Shown: positions 7,349 through 14,311, counted from the stretch's first letter. The stretch is 15,893 nucleotides of DNA from CAZDYP01 sp964509505 (GCA_964509505.1 CAZDYP010000137.1:1-15893); one strand, 5' to 3'. Notes: generated by a model from the sequence alone, not told the origin. Made by a program: numbers and translations.

Positions 7349-7402
7349 GTCTTTAGTCATTAGTCGCTAGTCACGTGCGACCCACGACTAGCACTACTCA
7401 CA
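7346..7402 (-). repeat. Quasi-repeat and hairpin downstream of the DUF2905 gene
   Basis: The plus strand shows TTAGTC-TTTAGTC-ATTAGTC-GCTAGTC, four imperfect copies of a TAGTC word. It is followed by a stem GCTAGTC (7367-7373) with GACTAGC (7387-7393). It lies directly after the stop of the DUF2905 gene on the minus strand. It could serve as a weak transcript end, but no T run follows. Confidence 0.45.
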
Positions 7403-7409
7403 ACCCGTC

Positions 7410-7643
7410 CTAGCGATTCAACCACCTTACAATCACATTCAACGCTATGGTTAAGACAATGCTCAAGATGATGCTCGTCGCAAGCGGAAAGAAACACGAG
7501 ATACGCTCATGCTGGAATACGAAATCGCCGGGCAACCGTCCGAGAAACGGCGTGCGTCCTATCGCCCACATCAACACGCCGAGCGCGGCGATGCCAAGAC
7601 CAATGAAGATGAGGACCTTGCCAATTGAACTCATGTCAAACAT
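7410..7643 (-). CDS. DUF2905 small membrane protein
   Basis: 77 residues with two membrane segments (about 8-28 and 50-72). They are separated by the short family-typical loop GRLPGDFVFQHERISCFFPLATSIILSI, in which the LPGDF and FPLATSI motifs identify DUF2905. The start ATG (7643) lies 2 bases after the ruvB stop, so the two are probably translationally coupled. A second ATG three codons in is an alternative start. DUF2905 genes commonly accompany ruvB; the function is not established. Confidence 0.85.
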   Translation of the reverse strand: MFDMSSIGKVLIFIGLGIAALGVLMWAIGRTPFLGRLPGDFVFQHERISCFFPLATSIILSIVLTIALNVIVRWLNR

Positions 7644-7645
7644 AA

Positions 7646-8695
7646 CTACACCAACCGCTCCTGCTCCGGCCTTTCGGGTGGCTTCAACCCCAAATGCTCA
7701 TACGCCCATCGCGTCGCCACGCGCCCGCGCGGGGTGCGGTCAAGGAAACCCAGCTGCAACAAGTATGGCTCATAGACATCCATGATGGTGTCCGTCTCTT
7801 CGCTGACCGAAGCGGCGAGCGTTTCGAGTCCGACAGGACCGCCGTCAAACTTCTCGATGATAGCGCGCAACAGTTTGCGATCCACTTGGTCGAGACCCAG
7901 CTCGTCCACCTCCAACATCTTCAGCGCCGCCTTCGCCACCTCAGGTGTGATGGCGCCATTCGCCTTCACTTGCGCGTAGTCGCGCGTGCGCCGCAAGAGG
8001 CGAATCGCCACGCGCGGCGTCCCGCGCGCCCGTCGCGCAATCTCCAGCAGTCCCCCCTCGTCAATCGGCACTTTGAGCGTGTGGGCTTTCTGCTGCACGA
8101 TGGCTTTCATGCTCGTTTCGTCGTAGAATTCGAGATGATAGACGACGCCGAAGCGGTCACGCAACGGCGCGGTCATCAACGCCACGCGCGTTGTCGCGCC
8201 GATGACGGTGAACTTCGGCAGCTTCAAGCGCAATGAACGCGCGCTCGGTCCTTTGCCGATGATGATGTCGAGTGCGTAGTCTTCCATCGCCGGATACAAG
8301 ACTTCCTCGACGACGCGGCTGAGGCGATGCACTTCGTCAATGAACAGCACATCGCCCTTCTTCAAATTCGAGAGAATTGCCGCAAGGTCGCCCGCGCGCT
8401 CGATAGCGGGTCCTGATGTGACTTTGATGCTCGCGCCCATCTCGTTGGCGATGACATTCGCCATCGAGGTCTTGCCCAAGCCCGGCGGACCATACAACAA
8501 AATGTGGTCGAGCGGCTCGTTGCGCGCTTTGGCGGCGTTGATAGCGATGCTCAAATTCTCTTTCAGTCGCTCTTGACCAATGTAATCTGTTAATCGTTGT
8601 GGGCGCAGGCTCTGGTCGGCGCTGCGGTCTTCGTCACGCGAGCCAGGAGTGACAATGCGGTTAGGTGGTTCGGTTGGCATGGTAGTCTTGGACAC
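7646..8695 (-). CDS. ruvB: Holliday junction branch-migration ATPase RuvB
   Basis: AAA+ motor that with RuvA drives branch migration of Holliday junctions in recombination repair. In the 349-residue reading: RPQRLTDYIGQ (31-41) opens the family signature, Walker A GPPGLGKT is 69-76, Walker B LFIDEVHRL 117-125, sensor GATTR 166-170, and the arginine-finger region APLRDRFG 176-183. A C-terminal winged helix ends EPYLLQLGFLDRTPRGR. The longest reading starts at GTG 8695. However, an extended -10 (TGGTATAAT) touches that codon, so the ATG at 8680-8678 (MPTEPPNRIV) is the likelier start, giving 344 residues. ruvA and ruvC are not in the window. Confidence 0.95.
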   Translation of the reverse strand: MSKTTMPTEPPNRIVTPGSRDEDRSADQSLRPQRLTDYIGQERLKENLSIAINAAKARNEPLDHILLYGPPGLGKTSMANVIANEMGASIKVTSGPAIERAGDLAAILSNLKKGDVLFIDEVHRLSRVVEEVLYPAMEDYALDIIIGKGPSARSLRLKLPKFTVIGATTRVALMTAPLRDRFGVVYHLEFYDETSMKAIVQQKAHTLKVPIDEGGLLEIARRARGTPRVAIRLLRRTRDYAQVKANGAITPEVAKAALKMLEVDELGLDQVDRKLLRAIIEKFDGGPVGLETLAASVSEETDTIMDVYEPYLLQLGFLDRTPRGRVATRWAYEHLGLKPPERPEQERLV

Positions 8696-8704
8696 ATTAT
8701 ACCA
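8695..8704 (-). promoter_or_regulatory. Probable extended -10 promoter of ruvB
   Basis: On the minus strand the bases read TGGTATAAT, a perfect TATAAT with the extended TGn. Transcription would begin about 7 bases further on, leaving only a very short leader before the ATG at 8680. No good -35 is seen, which extended -10 promoters tolerate. The site argues against use of the GTG at 8695, which would be upstream of the transcript start. Confidence 0.5.
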
Positions 8705-8955
8705 AAGGGAGGGGTAGAGAGGCGAAAATATGGCAAATCACAAAGCCCACCTTTCCAATCCAAAATTTGACTTTAGGCAAAAACCCATTCAGCCCCAAGC
8801 GGTTTCGAAAATCGCTCAGAGCTAGGACCTCTTTACTTAGATAAGACCAAGATGCTATTTTCATTATCCCCCTTTCTTCCTATACTATCAGCGCTTCAAA
8901 GGAGAGGTCCTCATTAACTAGCCTCTCTCTTCTGCCCCTCATTTCTGATTAGCTC
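8705..8955. other. Divergent intergenic region between ruvB and the HPr-kinase-like gene
   Basis: About 250 bp with no gene seen. It holds an inverted pair AGGACCTCT (8824-8832) and AGAGGTCCT (8903-8911), each next to a GCTAG/CTAGC word. It also has a possible -10 TATACT (8881-8886) for the plus-strand gene, and a purine-rich AAAGGAGAGG (8898-8907) with no start codon at a working distance. Confidence 0.5.
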
Positions 8956-10002
8956 ATGAATCTTTACCGCCATCTCATTGAAACCAATCTCTCACGCATC
9001 GAAGATCATTGGCATCGCCTCGAAACACGCATCACTGCTGAACGGACATTGCGCGCTTTAGGCTACCCATTCATCGTGCGTTCCAATTGCGCGGCGGTGA
9101 TGGCGCTGGCCGAACTCACCGAGCGACGTTTCAGCAGCTGTCAACCTATCACCACTACTACTACAGGACAGATTGATTTGTTCGCATTGGGCGACATGCC
9201 CACAACGCCGATTGACCCATTGGCATTTGAGCATCAATTTCAAACGGTGGCGAACGGCGAACAGGGTCTGCTACACTGGGGACGCTGGGGCAGTCTATAT
9301 GCTGATTGGACGCGCCCCGCTGCTTTTGGGTTCGTCTCATCCGAGCTCGTGCAACATCCAACGCTTGCCAGTCGCCATTGTCTTGACACATTTATTTTGA
9401 TCGCGCTCTTGCGACAACCCGTCGGCATGTTGCATGCTTCAGGGCTGGTGAAAGATGGGCATGTCATCTTGTTGATTGGACCCCATGGCGCGGGCAAGTC
9501 CACAACGGCCTTGCGCCTAATTCGCGCAGGGTATCGTCTCATCTCCGATACGTTGATGTTTGTGCGCCTGTGCGAGGAGCGGATTCAACTGCTCGGCTAT
9601 GGGGTAGGCGAACTCAAGCTCACATCCGAAGGCTTGACGCTCTTTCCTGAACTACTACAAACCACCCCCGACCTTTCAACCGATGGGCGTCGTAAACCGA
9701 TTTTCTGGTTGCGCGATCTAATGCCGGCGTGTGTCGAAACCGCAGCGGTATATCCGCACACCATAGCGTTGTGTCTGACGCAACGCTCCCACGATGAGCA
9801 TACTCATCTCTCGCTGCTGGATGAAGATATTGCCCTCTACCAGCTCACCCGCAACACCAGTTACCTCGATGAAGTGGATGTGATGTCACGCAATCTGTCT
9901 GTGATTCACCAACTCATTCAACGCAGCCGCGCGTATATGTTGGAATTGGGACGTGATGTGGACGAGCTCGTGCAGACCCTCGTCACCACCGCGCGCCCTT
10001 AA
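8956..10002 (+). CDS. HPr-kinase-like P-loop protein
   Basis: 348 residues. The centre resembles the HPr kinase / PEP carboxykinase-type P-loop fold: MLHASGLVKDGHVILLIGPHGAGKSTTALRLIRAGYRLISDTLMFVR (158-204). Walker A is GPHGAGKST (175-183), and D198 is where HprK has its second acidic site. The 155 N-terminal residues and the C-terminal third are not recognised. It lacks the HprK signature with paired Asp and is much longer in front, so it is not called hprK. Similar proteins are often found near peptide-modification or sulfotransferase genes, but nothing of that kind is next to it here. It is flanked by a divergent promoter region and its own terminator, so it is probably a single-gene unit. 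No Shine-Dalgarno is seen before the ATG. Confidence 0.6.
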   Translation: MNLYRHLIETNLSRIEDHWHRLETRITAERTLRALGYPFIVRSNCAAVMALAELTERRFSSCQPITTTTTGQIDLFALGDMPTTPIDPLAFEHQFQTVANGEQGLLHWGRWGSLYADWTRPAAFGFVSSELVQHPTLASRHCLDTFILIALLRQPVGMLHASGLVKDGHVILLIGPHGAGKSTTALRLIRAGYRLISDTLMFVRLCEERIQLLGYGVGELKLTSEGLTLFPELLQTTPDLSTDGRRKPIFWLRDLMPACVETAAVYPHTIALCLTQRSHDEHTHLSLLDEDIALYQLTRNTSYLDEVDVMSRNLSVIHQLIQRSRAYMLELGRDVDELVQTLVTTARP

Positions 10003-10016
10003 ATCCCGATTGTGCC

Positions 10017-10063
10017 GCCTCCCGTGCGCGCCCTGCGGCGTGTTTGTCGGGAGGCTTTTTCTT
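10017..10063 (+). terminator. Rho-independent terminator of the HPr-kinase-like gene
   Basis: GCCTCCCG (10017-10024) pairs perfectly with CGGGAGGC (10048-10055), with a 23-base GC-rich loop, followed by TTTTTCTTT. It starts 14 bases after the stop codon. It separates this gene from the sigma-factor operon. Confidence 0.85.
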
Positions 10064-10205
10064 TCAGCACAAAGCTGCGTTTACTCATCTCTTACCTTAA
10101 TTGTGTATCTTTTATTTTTTCATCACGTTATGCTAGTTGCCAAGCTGCCCCATACCCTAATTCCTTTGGCAAATTGCCTCTGGCGAATCATCGTGGAGCG
10201 AGGTT

Positions 10206-10733
10206 ATGGCCCCTAAAAGCGATTCGCTCTTGAGGCGCGCCCAACATTTGGAGCCAGCTGCGTGGTCAGAAATTTACGATCAACTCTATCCGCGCGTCTA
10301 TGCGTTTTTGTTGACCCGCGTGCATGACGCAATGTTGGCAGAAGATTTGGCGGCGGATGTCTTTGTGAATGCGCTGCGCGCGATTGGCTCGTATGAGGAT
10401 CGCGGTTTGGGGTTGACAGCGTGGCTATTCCGCATTGCCAACAATCGCCTCAAGGACTATTATCGGCGGCAAGCGGTGCGTCCACAGGAAGACCTTGAAA
10501 CCATTGAGGAAACATTGGGCGCGCATGGCGACGTGCCTTTGCCTGTCGAGTTTGATTTGCAGACTGCCTTGCAGCACCTTAAGCCCGAACAGCGGCAAAT
10601 TTTGCATCTACGGTTTGTAGAAGGTCTGACTAGCGTGCAGGTCGCGCAAGTCTTGGATAAAACTGAAGCTGCGGTGAAGATTGCGCAGCACCGCGCGCTG
10701 AAAGCGCTGCGACTAATTTTGAAAACAGGGTAG
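10206..10733 (+). CDS. ECF-type sigma-70 family RNA polymerase sigma factor
   Basis: 175 residues. Region 2 is at about 20-90: AWSEIYDQLYPRVYAFLLTRV, then AEDLAADVFVNALRAI, then the DNA-melting helix AWLFRIANNRLKDYYRRQ. A linker of about 25 acidic residues follows. Region 4 is at about 118-172, LKPEQRQILHLRFVEGLTSVQVAQVL with a helix-turn-helix ending AAVKIAQHRALKAL. There is no region 1 or 3, which defines the ECF group. The start ATG follows GGAGCGAGG at 10194-10202. The next gene, 97 bases on, encodes a DUF5667-type membrane protein, the usual partner of such sigma factors in Chloroflexota and the likely anti-sigma factor. Confidence 0.93.
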   Translation: MAPKSDSLLRRAQHLEPAAWSEIYDQLYPRVYAFLLTRVHDAMLAEDLAADVFVNALRAIGSYEDRGLGLTAWLFRIANNRLKDYYRRQAVRPQEDLETIEETLGAHGDVPLPVEFDLQTALQHLKPEQRQILHLRFVEGLTSVQVAQVLDKTEAAVKIAQHRALKALRLILKTG

Positions 10734-10746
10734 GGACAGGCAGACC

Positions 10747-10789
10747 GATGAGGCGACAACCGCGCAGTGCGCGGCGTCGAAACCTCATC
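10747..10789 (+). repeat. Long stable hairpin between the sigma factor and its partner
   Basis: Nested perfect stems: GATGAGG (10747-10753) with CCTCATC (10783-10789), CGAC (10754-10757) with GTCG (10776-10779), and CCGCGC (10760-10765) with GCGCGG (10769-10774), closed by a 3-base AGT loop. Together 17 bp are paired, broken only by small internal loops. No T run follows. It may set the ratio of sigma to partner by mRNA processing or partial termination. Confidence 0.7.
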
Positions 10790-10830
10790 AGCCTGAGACG
10801 GTTCATCCAAGCTGTTTTGAGTTCTATTTC

Positions 10831-12252
10831 ATGAGTTCGTCTTTTGAGGATCGTCTTGACGCGGCGCTCAATGCGCTAAATGAAACGAGGGGCGACGACG
10901 CCCGCTTCTCTACTGCCGAGCCAGAGATCGTGGAGCTCACGCGAATCGCGGCGACGATCAAAAGTCAACCCCAGCCATTGCCATCAGCGGCCGCCCAGCA
11001 ACGTGGTCGCGCTCGCTTGCTGGGCGAACTCGCGCAGCTCAAGCAGCGACCACCGTCACGGCGTTTCACGTTTAGCGTATTGACTTCTTGGCGCGTGGCT
11101 TTGGGCGTCGTGGTGTTCGTCGTGCTATGCGGCGCTGGCATGTTGAGCGCGTCGGCGAACAGCTTGCCCGGCGACTGGTTGTATGGGATGAAGCTGACGA
11201 GCGAACAGGTCGCGCTCACGCTGACGTTTGAGGCGCGGGCGCGTCAGCAATTGGAAGACGCCCATACGCAGAAGCGTTTGCAGGAAGTGGAAAACCTGCG
11301 CGCCCTGCGTCGTCCCGCGCGCACCCAACTCGAAGGTGACGTGCAAGGAGTCGCCCCCACCATGCTCGTTATACAAGGGGTAGCGCTTACCGTAGAGCCA
11401 AAGGCGTTACAGCCAATGGCGCAACTCAAGGCAGGCGATCGGATCAAAGCGACCATTCAAACCGATGCGAATGGCAATGCCGTCATCACCGAATTGCAAG
11501 GCATACCAGCGCGCCTCACCCCATCCATGCTAGAGGCATCGCCCACCAGTCGCGCGGTTGAGCCTGCGATAACAGCCTCATACACGCCCACCCCCTTGAG
11601 TGCGGTTACCAATACACCCATCCCCACGTCAACGCGGACGCCCGCATCAACCACGACGCCAACCGTGACCCCGCCAACTATGCTGACGCCCACACCCGCA
11701 TCAACCTCCACGCCACCGCCCGCAGCGCCACACCCAACACTAACGCTTACACCCCTACCAAGCCACACGGCAACAGCACCACCGACGCCCTCCAATACAC
11801 CGAGACCTACCGCGTCATCTACACCACAAAGTACTCACTCACCAACACCGCACGCGACCCTGACACTGACACCTGAGCCAACCGAGAAACCAGAGCTAAC
11901 AGACACGCCTGCGCCTCCTGCTACGCCCACCCTCACGCGCATCCCACCCACCTTGACGCCTACACCCCGACCAACACTGACACCCACCCGCATTCCACCG
12001 ACCCCCACGACGATGCCATCGCGCGAGCCAACACCGCAACCGACGCTGACCTCAACACCCGTCAATGTCACGCCGACACGAATAGCCACGCAAACGCCCA
12101 TTGCGACGACGACGCCCAAACCGACGCCCATCATTGTGCCGACGACCACACCTCACCCAACGCCCACGCCGCCCCACATAACACCTGCGCCGAGCGTGCG
12201 CCCCACGTTGGAACGCACACCCACCAGAGTTTCGACTCACGCCACCCCTTGA
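10831..12252 (+). CDS. DUF5667-type membrane protein, probable ECF anti-sigma partner, with long TP-rich tail
   Basis: 473 residues. Residues 1-70 are cytoplasmic and helical (FEDRLDAALNAL, QQRGRARLLGELAQL), as in the anti-sigma-like heads of this family. A membrane segment is at 87-107. Residues 108-160 carry the DUF5667 motif SLPGDWLYGMKLTSEQVALTLTFEARARQQLEDA. Residues 168-226 resemble a small DUF5666 beta domain (GDVQGVAPTMLVIQGVALTV, LKAGDRIKATIQTDANGNAVITELQGI). From 252 to the end the chain is almost wholly Thr/Pro/Ser/Ala, an extracytoplasmic stalk with no domain at its tip. The role inferred is holding the upstream sigma factor at the membrane; DUF5667 itself has no proven function. 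The ATG has no clear Shine-Dalgarno, and the hairpin at 10747-10789 lies in front. Confidence 0.8.
   Translation: MSSSFEDRLDAALNALNETRGDDARFSTAEPEIVELTRIAATIKSQPQPLPSAAAQQRGRARLLGELAQLKQRPPSRRFTFSVLTSWRVALGVVVFVVLCGAGMLSASANSLPGDWLYGMKLTSEQVALTLTFEARARQQLEDAHTQKRLQEVENLRALRRPARTQLEGDVQGVAPTMLVIQGVALTVEPKALQPMAQLKAGDRIKATIQTDANGNAVITELQGIPARLTPSMLEASPTSRAVEPAITASYTPTPLSAVTNTPIPTSTRTPASTTTPTVTPPTMLTPTPASTSTPPPAAPHPTLTLTPLPSHTATAPPTPSNTPRPTASSTPQSTHSPTPHATLTLTPEPTEKPELTDTPAPPATPTLTRIPPTLTPTPRPTLTPTRIPPTPTTMPSREPTPQPTLTSTPVNVTPTRIATQTPIATTTPKPTPIIVPTTTPHPTPTPPHITPAPSVRPTLERTPTRVSTHATP
11575..12249 (+). repeat. TP-rich low-complexity coding repeat of about 225 codons
   Basis: Runs of ACN and CCN codons with TCN and GCN codons encode an unbroken TPTPxxTPT tail to the C-terminus. 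The opposite strand yields long but artefactual Gly-Val-rich frames. The lack of exact nucleotide repeat units suggests selection for composition more than recent slippage. Confidence 0.85.
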
Positions 12253-12303
12253 TTCAAAAATACCCCGAGCTGTGCGCGCTGTTGGGCAAGAGCGCAAGTT
12301 AGA

Positions 12304-12891
12304 CTACTTCACAAATTGACATGTGCGCAACACCTCATCATACGCCGCGCGCACTTGCGAAAGATACGGCGCAAGCGCAGGGATTTGTGAATCGTAGGGA
12401 GACAACGAAAAGTGGAACAACTTGCCCTTACGCAAGACATACGTATCGAGCGAGCCTGCTAACGCGGGCTGCCCCGTCAATTGCTCGGCGGGTTCGCCGC
12501 ACGCCGTTACTTTTGTGCGCTTGATGGCGTTGACGATCTCAGCTGGGAAGCCTTCCAGTTGGGCGTCCACTGCCGCCGCGAGTGTCGTCTCGTTCACCAC
12601 GCGCGCGTTGAGTGTGATTGCAAACGTGAATGGCTCCGCGCTCGTGCCCACACGTGGCCCCATCAGCGTCAAGCCATTGGGCGTGTCGGATACGCGCGGC
12701 ACATGCGCCCAGCCGCTCGGATACGTGAACGCGATGCCGAGTTGGTCGTCCAACACGCTTTGATTGGATAGCGGCTTGGTCGCCGTCGCATTCGCAATGA
12801 CATTCGTCGGCGTCGGCGACGAGCCGAGCGGAATGTCCAGTGCGCAAGCGACGACGCACCAACTAACCAGGATGAGAGCAAATGGTTTCAT
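12304..12891 (-). CDS. Predicted lipoprotein, possibly PsbP/DcrB-like
   Basis: 195 residues. The N-terminus MKPFALILVSWCVVAC is a lipoprotein signal with lipobox VVAC and lipidated Cys16. A short Ser/Thr/Pro linker (17-45) leads to a single domain opening DDQLGIAFTYPSGWAHV. That opening resembles PsbP- or DcrB/DUF1795-type domains (short, mixed alpha/beta, function varied). C130 and C192 could form a disulfide. ATG 12891 is preceded by GGAGAG eight bases upstream. It is convergent with the DUF5667 gene, only 51 bases apart, with no clear terminator between. Domain assignment is tentative; the lipoprotein call is firmer. Confidence 0.65.
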   Translation of the reverse strand: MKPFALILVSWCVVACALDIPLGSSPTPTNVIANATATKPLSNQSVLDDQLGIAFTYPSGWAHVPRVSDTPNGLTLMGPRVGTSAEPFTFAITLNARVVNETTLAAAVDAQLEGFPAEIVNAIKRTKVTACGEPAEQLTGQPALAGSLDTYVLRKGKLFHFSLSPYDSQIPALAPYLSQVRAAYDEVLRTCQFVK

Positions 12892-12983
12892 TAGGTTGGC
12901 TCTCCAACGACGTGGGGTATGGCTAAACTCATCAAGGGTGTGAACTCCTAGGGCAATCGCCTTGAGGACGATGTGCGCGCTTC

Positions 12984-13012
12984 ATCATACAGCAAAAAGA
13001 TTGACTTTGCCA
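12984..13012 (-). promoter_or_regulatory. Possible promoter of the lipoprotein gene
   Basis: On the minus strand, TGGCAA (13012-13007) and TATGAT (12989-12984) are 17 bases apart. The -10 matches consensus in five of six positions and the -35 in three. It lies between the CAP-gene terminator and the lipoprotein start, where a promoter is needed. Confidence 0.35.
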
Positions 13013-13062
13013 CGCCCATGCAACAGCCTGAGGACATCTCTTCACACCGGTTAGCCACACAC

Positions 13063-13104
13063 GCAAAACAAAACGAGCGATGCGTGTCAGCGCCGCATCG
13101 CTCG
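13063..13104 (-). terminator. Rho-independent terminator of the CAP-domain gene
   Basis: CGAGCGATGCG (13074-13084) and CGCATCGCTCG (13094-13104) form an 11-bp perfect stem with a 9-base loop. In the minus direction it is followed by TTTTGTTTTG. It lies 117 bases past the CAP-domain stop codon. The plus-direction side has only CTTTC, so it acts for the minus strand. Confidence 0.85.
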
Positions 13105-13220
13105 CTTTCATAGGGCACAACCTAAACCCCCTTTCCTCGCGTCTCCTCACTCGTGAAGTGTCACTGGTCACTTGTTACTCATCGCCCGTTTCCTCGTTCC
13201 ACATTTCCTCATTTACTCTC

Positions 13221-14270
13221 TTAGTAGCTCGCCGTCCCAGTATTGAACGTCCACGCATACACTTTGCTGCTGACCGTAATCGTCACTGCATAGGCGCTTT
13301 CTGCGTTCAATGGAGCGCGGGGGAGCAAGACGATGGCATTGCCATTGTTCAACACGTTGCGCGCAACCGATTGGGCATACGCATCAGAGTTCGTGTAGTT
13401 CGCGGCGTGGAGCTGGCAATGCTCAACCGCTTGCCCCTTCACCGTCAGCGATGTTTGCGTGACGTTGGTTGCATTGGCGTCCGAACCCAACCGTAGGATA
13501 ATCGGCGCTCCCATCGGATAGGTATAGCCTGCGCAGCTGCTCGCGGGATCGGGCCACTCGTATTGATGCGTGAGATTGGTCGTGGTGCTATTCTTGCCAG
13601 GGAACATCACTGCCGCATCCGTGCGCGCCTCAGCCATCCCACGCAAGATATCGAGGCAAGCGGCTGTCTTGATGGTCTGATTGACGTCCTGATACATGCC
13701 AAAACCTGTCTTGCTCCACCGTGGATCCAACATGCCGACTGCGTGAAACGTCGCTCCCATCCAGCTATCAATCAACACTTGCTCGTCACTCAGCATCACG
13801 CTTGAACCAATGACGTTGCTCGCGCGCCCCGCCGCATCCCCTTCGGGTGTGTACCAAGGCAAGGTGGAATTCTCCGTGTGCGACACCGTATTGTTGTTGA
13901 CGAGATAGCGCGCATGTTTCTGGCAAGCATCCGACCAACTTTTGTCTTCGGTCACAGGCGATAAACCAGAGGCGCGGCGATAGGTGTTAAGGTATGCAAG
14001 CCACGCAGGTTCTGCGACGCTATGGGCGCTAGCGCCATTCGTAACCAATGGCAAGAATACGCGGAATGTCGCAGCAGGAGTGCTGGAAGAAGTACGAGAG
14101 GGGGACTTAGGAGCAATCAGCGGCACCGTCATTGAAATAACGGCATTCGCGCCGGGGGCTGTGTTAGGAGCAGATTCAACACGAGTCGGCGCAGCGCCAA
14201 ACAAAACAACCAAGCCAAGTCCAAGACTGAACAGACAGCCCAGAGCATGATGTGAGACACGGCGCAGCAT
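13221..14270 (-). CDS. Secreted CAP (SCP/PR-1-like) domain protein under a c-di-GMP riboswitch
   Basis: 349 residues from ATG 14270. This start has GGAGGG (14281-14276) six bases in front. A longer reading from GTG 14306 would begin inside a leader hairpin and add 12 basic residues before the signal peptide. Residues 1-33 form a signal peptide (RR, then FSLGLGLVVLFGAA). A low-complexity linker follows, with VFLPLVTNG at 71-79. The CAP domain runs from about 88 to 235: WLAYLNTYRRASGLSPV, ACQKHARYLVNN with H119, H131 in VSHTEN, H176 in the CAP1-like FHAVGMLDPRWSKTGFGM. A C-terminal beta domain (about 250-347, ending AWTFNTG) accompanies many bacterial CAP proteins. The CAP fold is used in diverse extracellular roles; no enzymatic function is assigned. 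Expression is probably set by c-di-GMP through the leader. Confidence 0.88.
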   Translation of the reverse strand: MLRRVSHHALGCLFSLGLGLVVLFGAAPTRVESAPNTAPGANAVISMTVPLIAPKSPSRTSSSTPAATFRVFLPLVTNGASAHSVAEPAWLAYLNTYRRASGLSPVTEDKSWSDACQKHARYLVNNNTVSHTENSTLPWYTPEGDAAGRASNVIGSSVMLSDEQVLIDSWMGATFHAVGMLDPRWSKTGFGMYQDVNQTIKTAACLDILRGMAEARTDAAVMFPGKNSTTTNLTHQYEWPDPASSCAGYTYPMGAPIILRLGSDANATNVTQTSLTVKGQAVEHCQLHAANYTNSDAYAQSVARNVLNNGNAIVLLPRAPLNAESAYAVTITVSSKVYAWTFNTGTASY

Positions 14271-14274
14271 AGGC

Positions 14275-14281
14275 GCCCTCC
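14275..14281 (-). promoter_or_regulatory. Ribosome-binding site deciding the CAP-gene start
   Basis: The minus strand reads GGAGGG followed by CGCCT and ATG. This strong Shine-Dalgarno supports ATG 14270 and rules against GTG 14306 as the start. Confidence 0.8.
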
Positions 14282-14287
14282 GTCTTT

Positions 14288-14311
14288 GTTGTGCGCACTG
14301 ACGCACACAAC
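14288..14311 (-). other. Second leader hairpin between terminator and ribosome-binding site
   Basis: The 24 bases fold as GTTGTG(T)GCG-TCAGT-GCGCACAAC, nine to ten pairs including wobbles. It begins directly after the T run of the riboswitch terminator and ends seven bases before the Shine-Dalgarno. It may keep the ribosome-binding site exposed in read-through RNA. Confidence 0.55.

Larger units (their letters stand above)
12892..13220 (-). other. Intergenic region between CAP-domain and lipoprotein genes
   Basis: No gene is seen in 329 bp. It holds a quasi-repeat stretch after the CAP stop codon (13140-13200), a strong terminator (13063-13104), and a possible minus-strand promoter for the lipoprotein. 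That promoter has -10 TATGAT at 12989-12984 and a poor -35 TGGCAA 17 bases further upstream, giving a leader of about 85 bases. Confidence 0.5.

Noticed and set aside
10745..10800. Hammerhead-ribozyme-like words (CCGATGAG ... CGAAAC) around a stem
   Set aside because: The core would need CTGATGA but has CCGATGA, and no upstream strand complements the bases after GAAA to form the open stem with a cleavage triplet. The simple nested hairpin explains the sequence better.
11457..12149. Long minus-strand frames rich in Gly and Val opposite the TP tail
   Set aside because: They are the reverse reading of ACN-CCN codons (GGN-GTN) and have no ribosome-binding site, domain or independent signal. The plus-strand gene accounts for the region.
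12253..12303. Terminator between the convergent DUF5667 and lipoprotein genes
   Set aside because: Only a weak GCGCT/AGCGC pair without a T run is present, so no terminator is called.
14271..14306. Upstream GTG start for the CAP-domain protein
   Set aside because: It lies within a leader hairpin, has no Shine-Dalgarno and would put basic residues ahead of a complete signal peptide. ATG 14270 has GGAGGG at the right distance.
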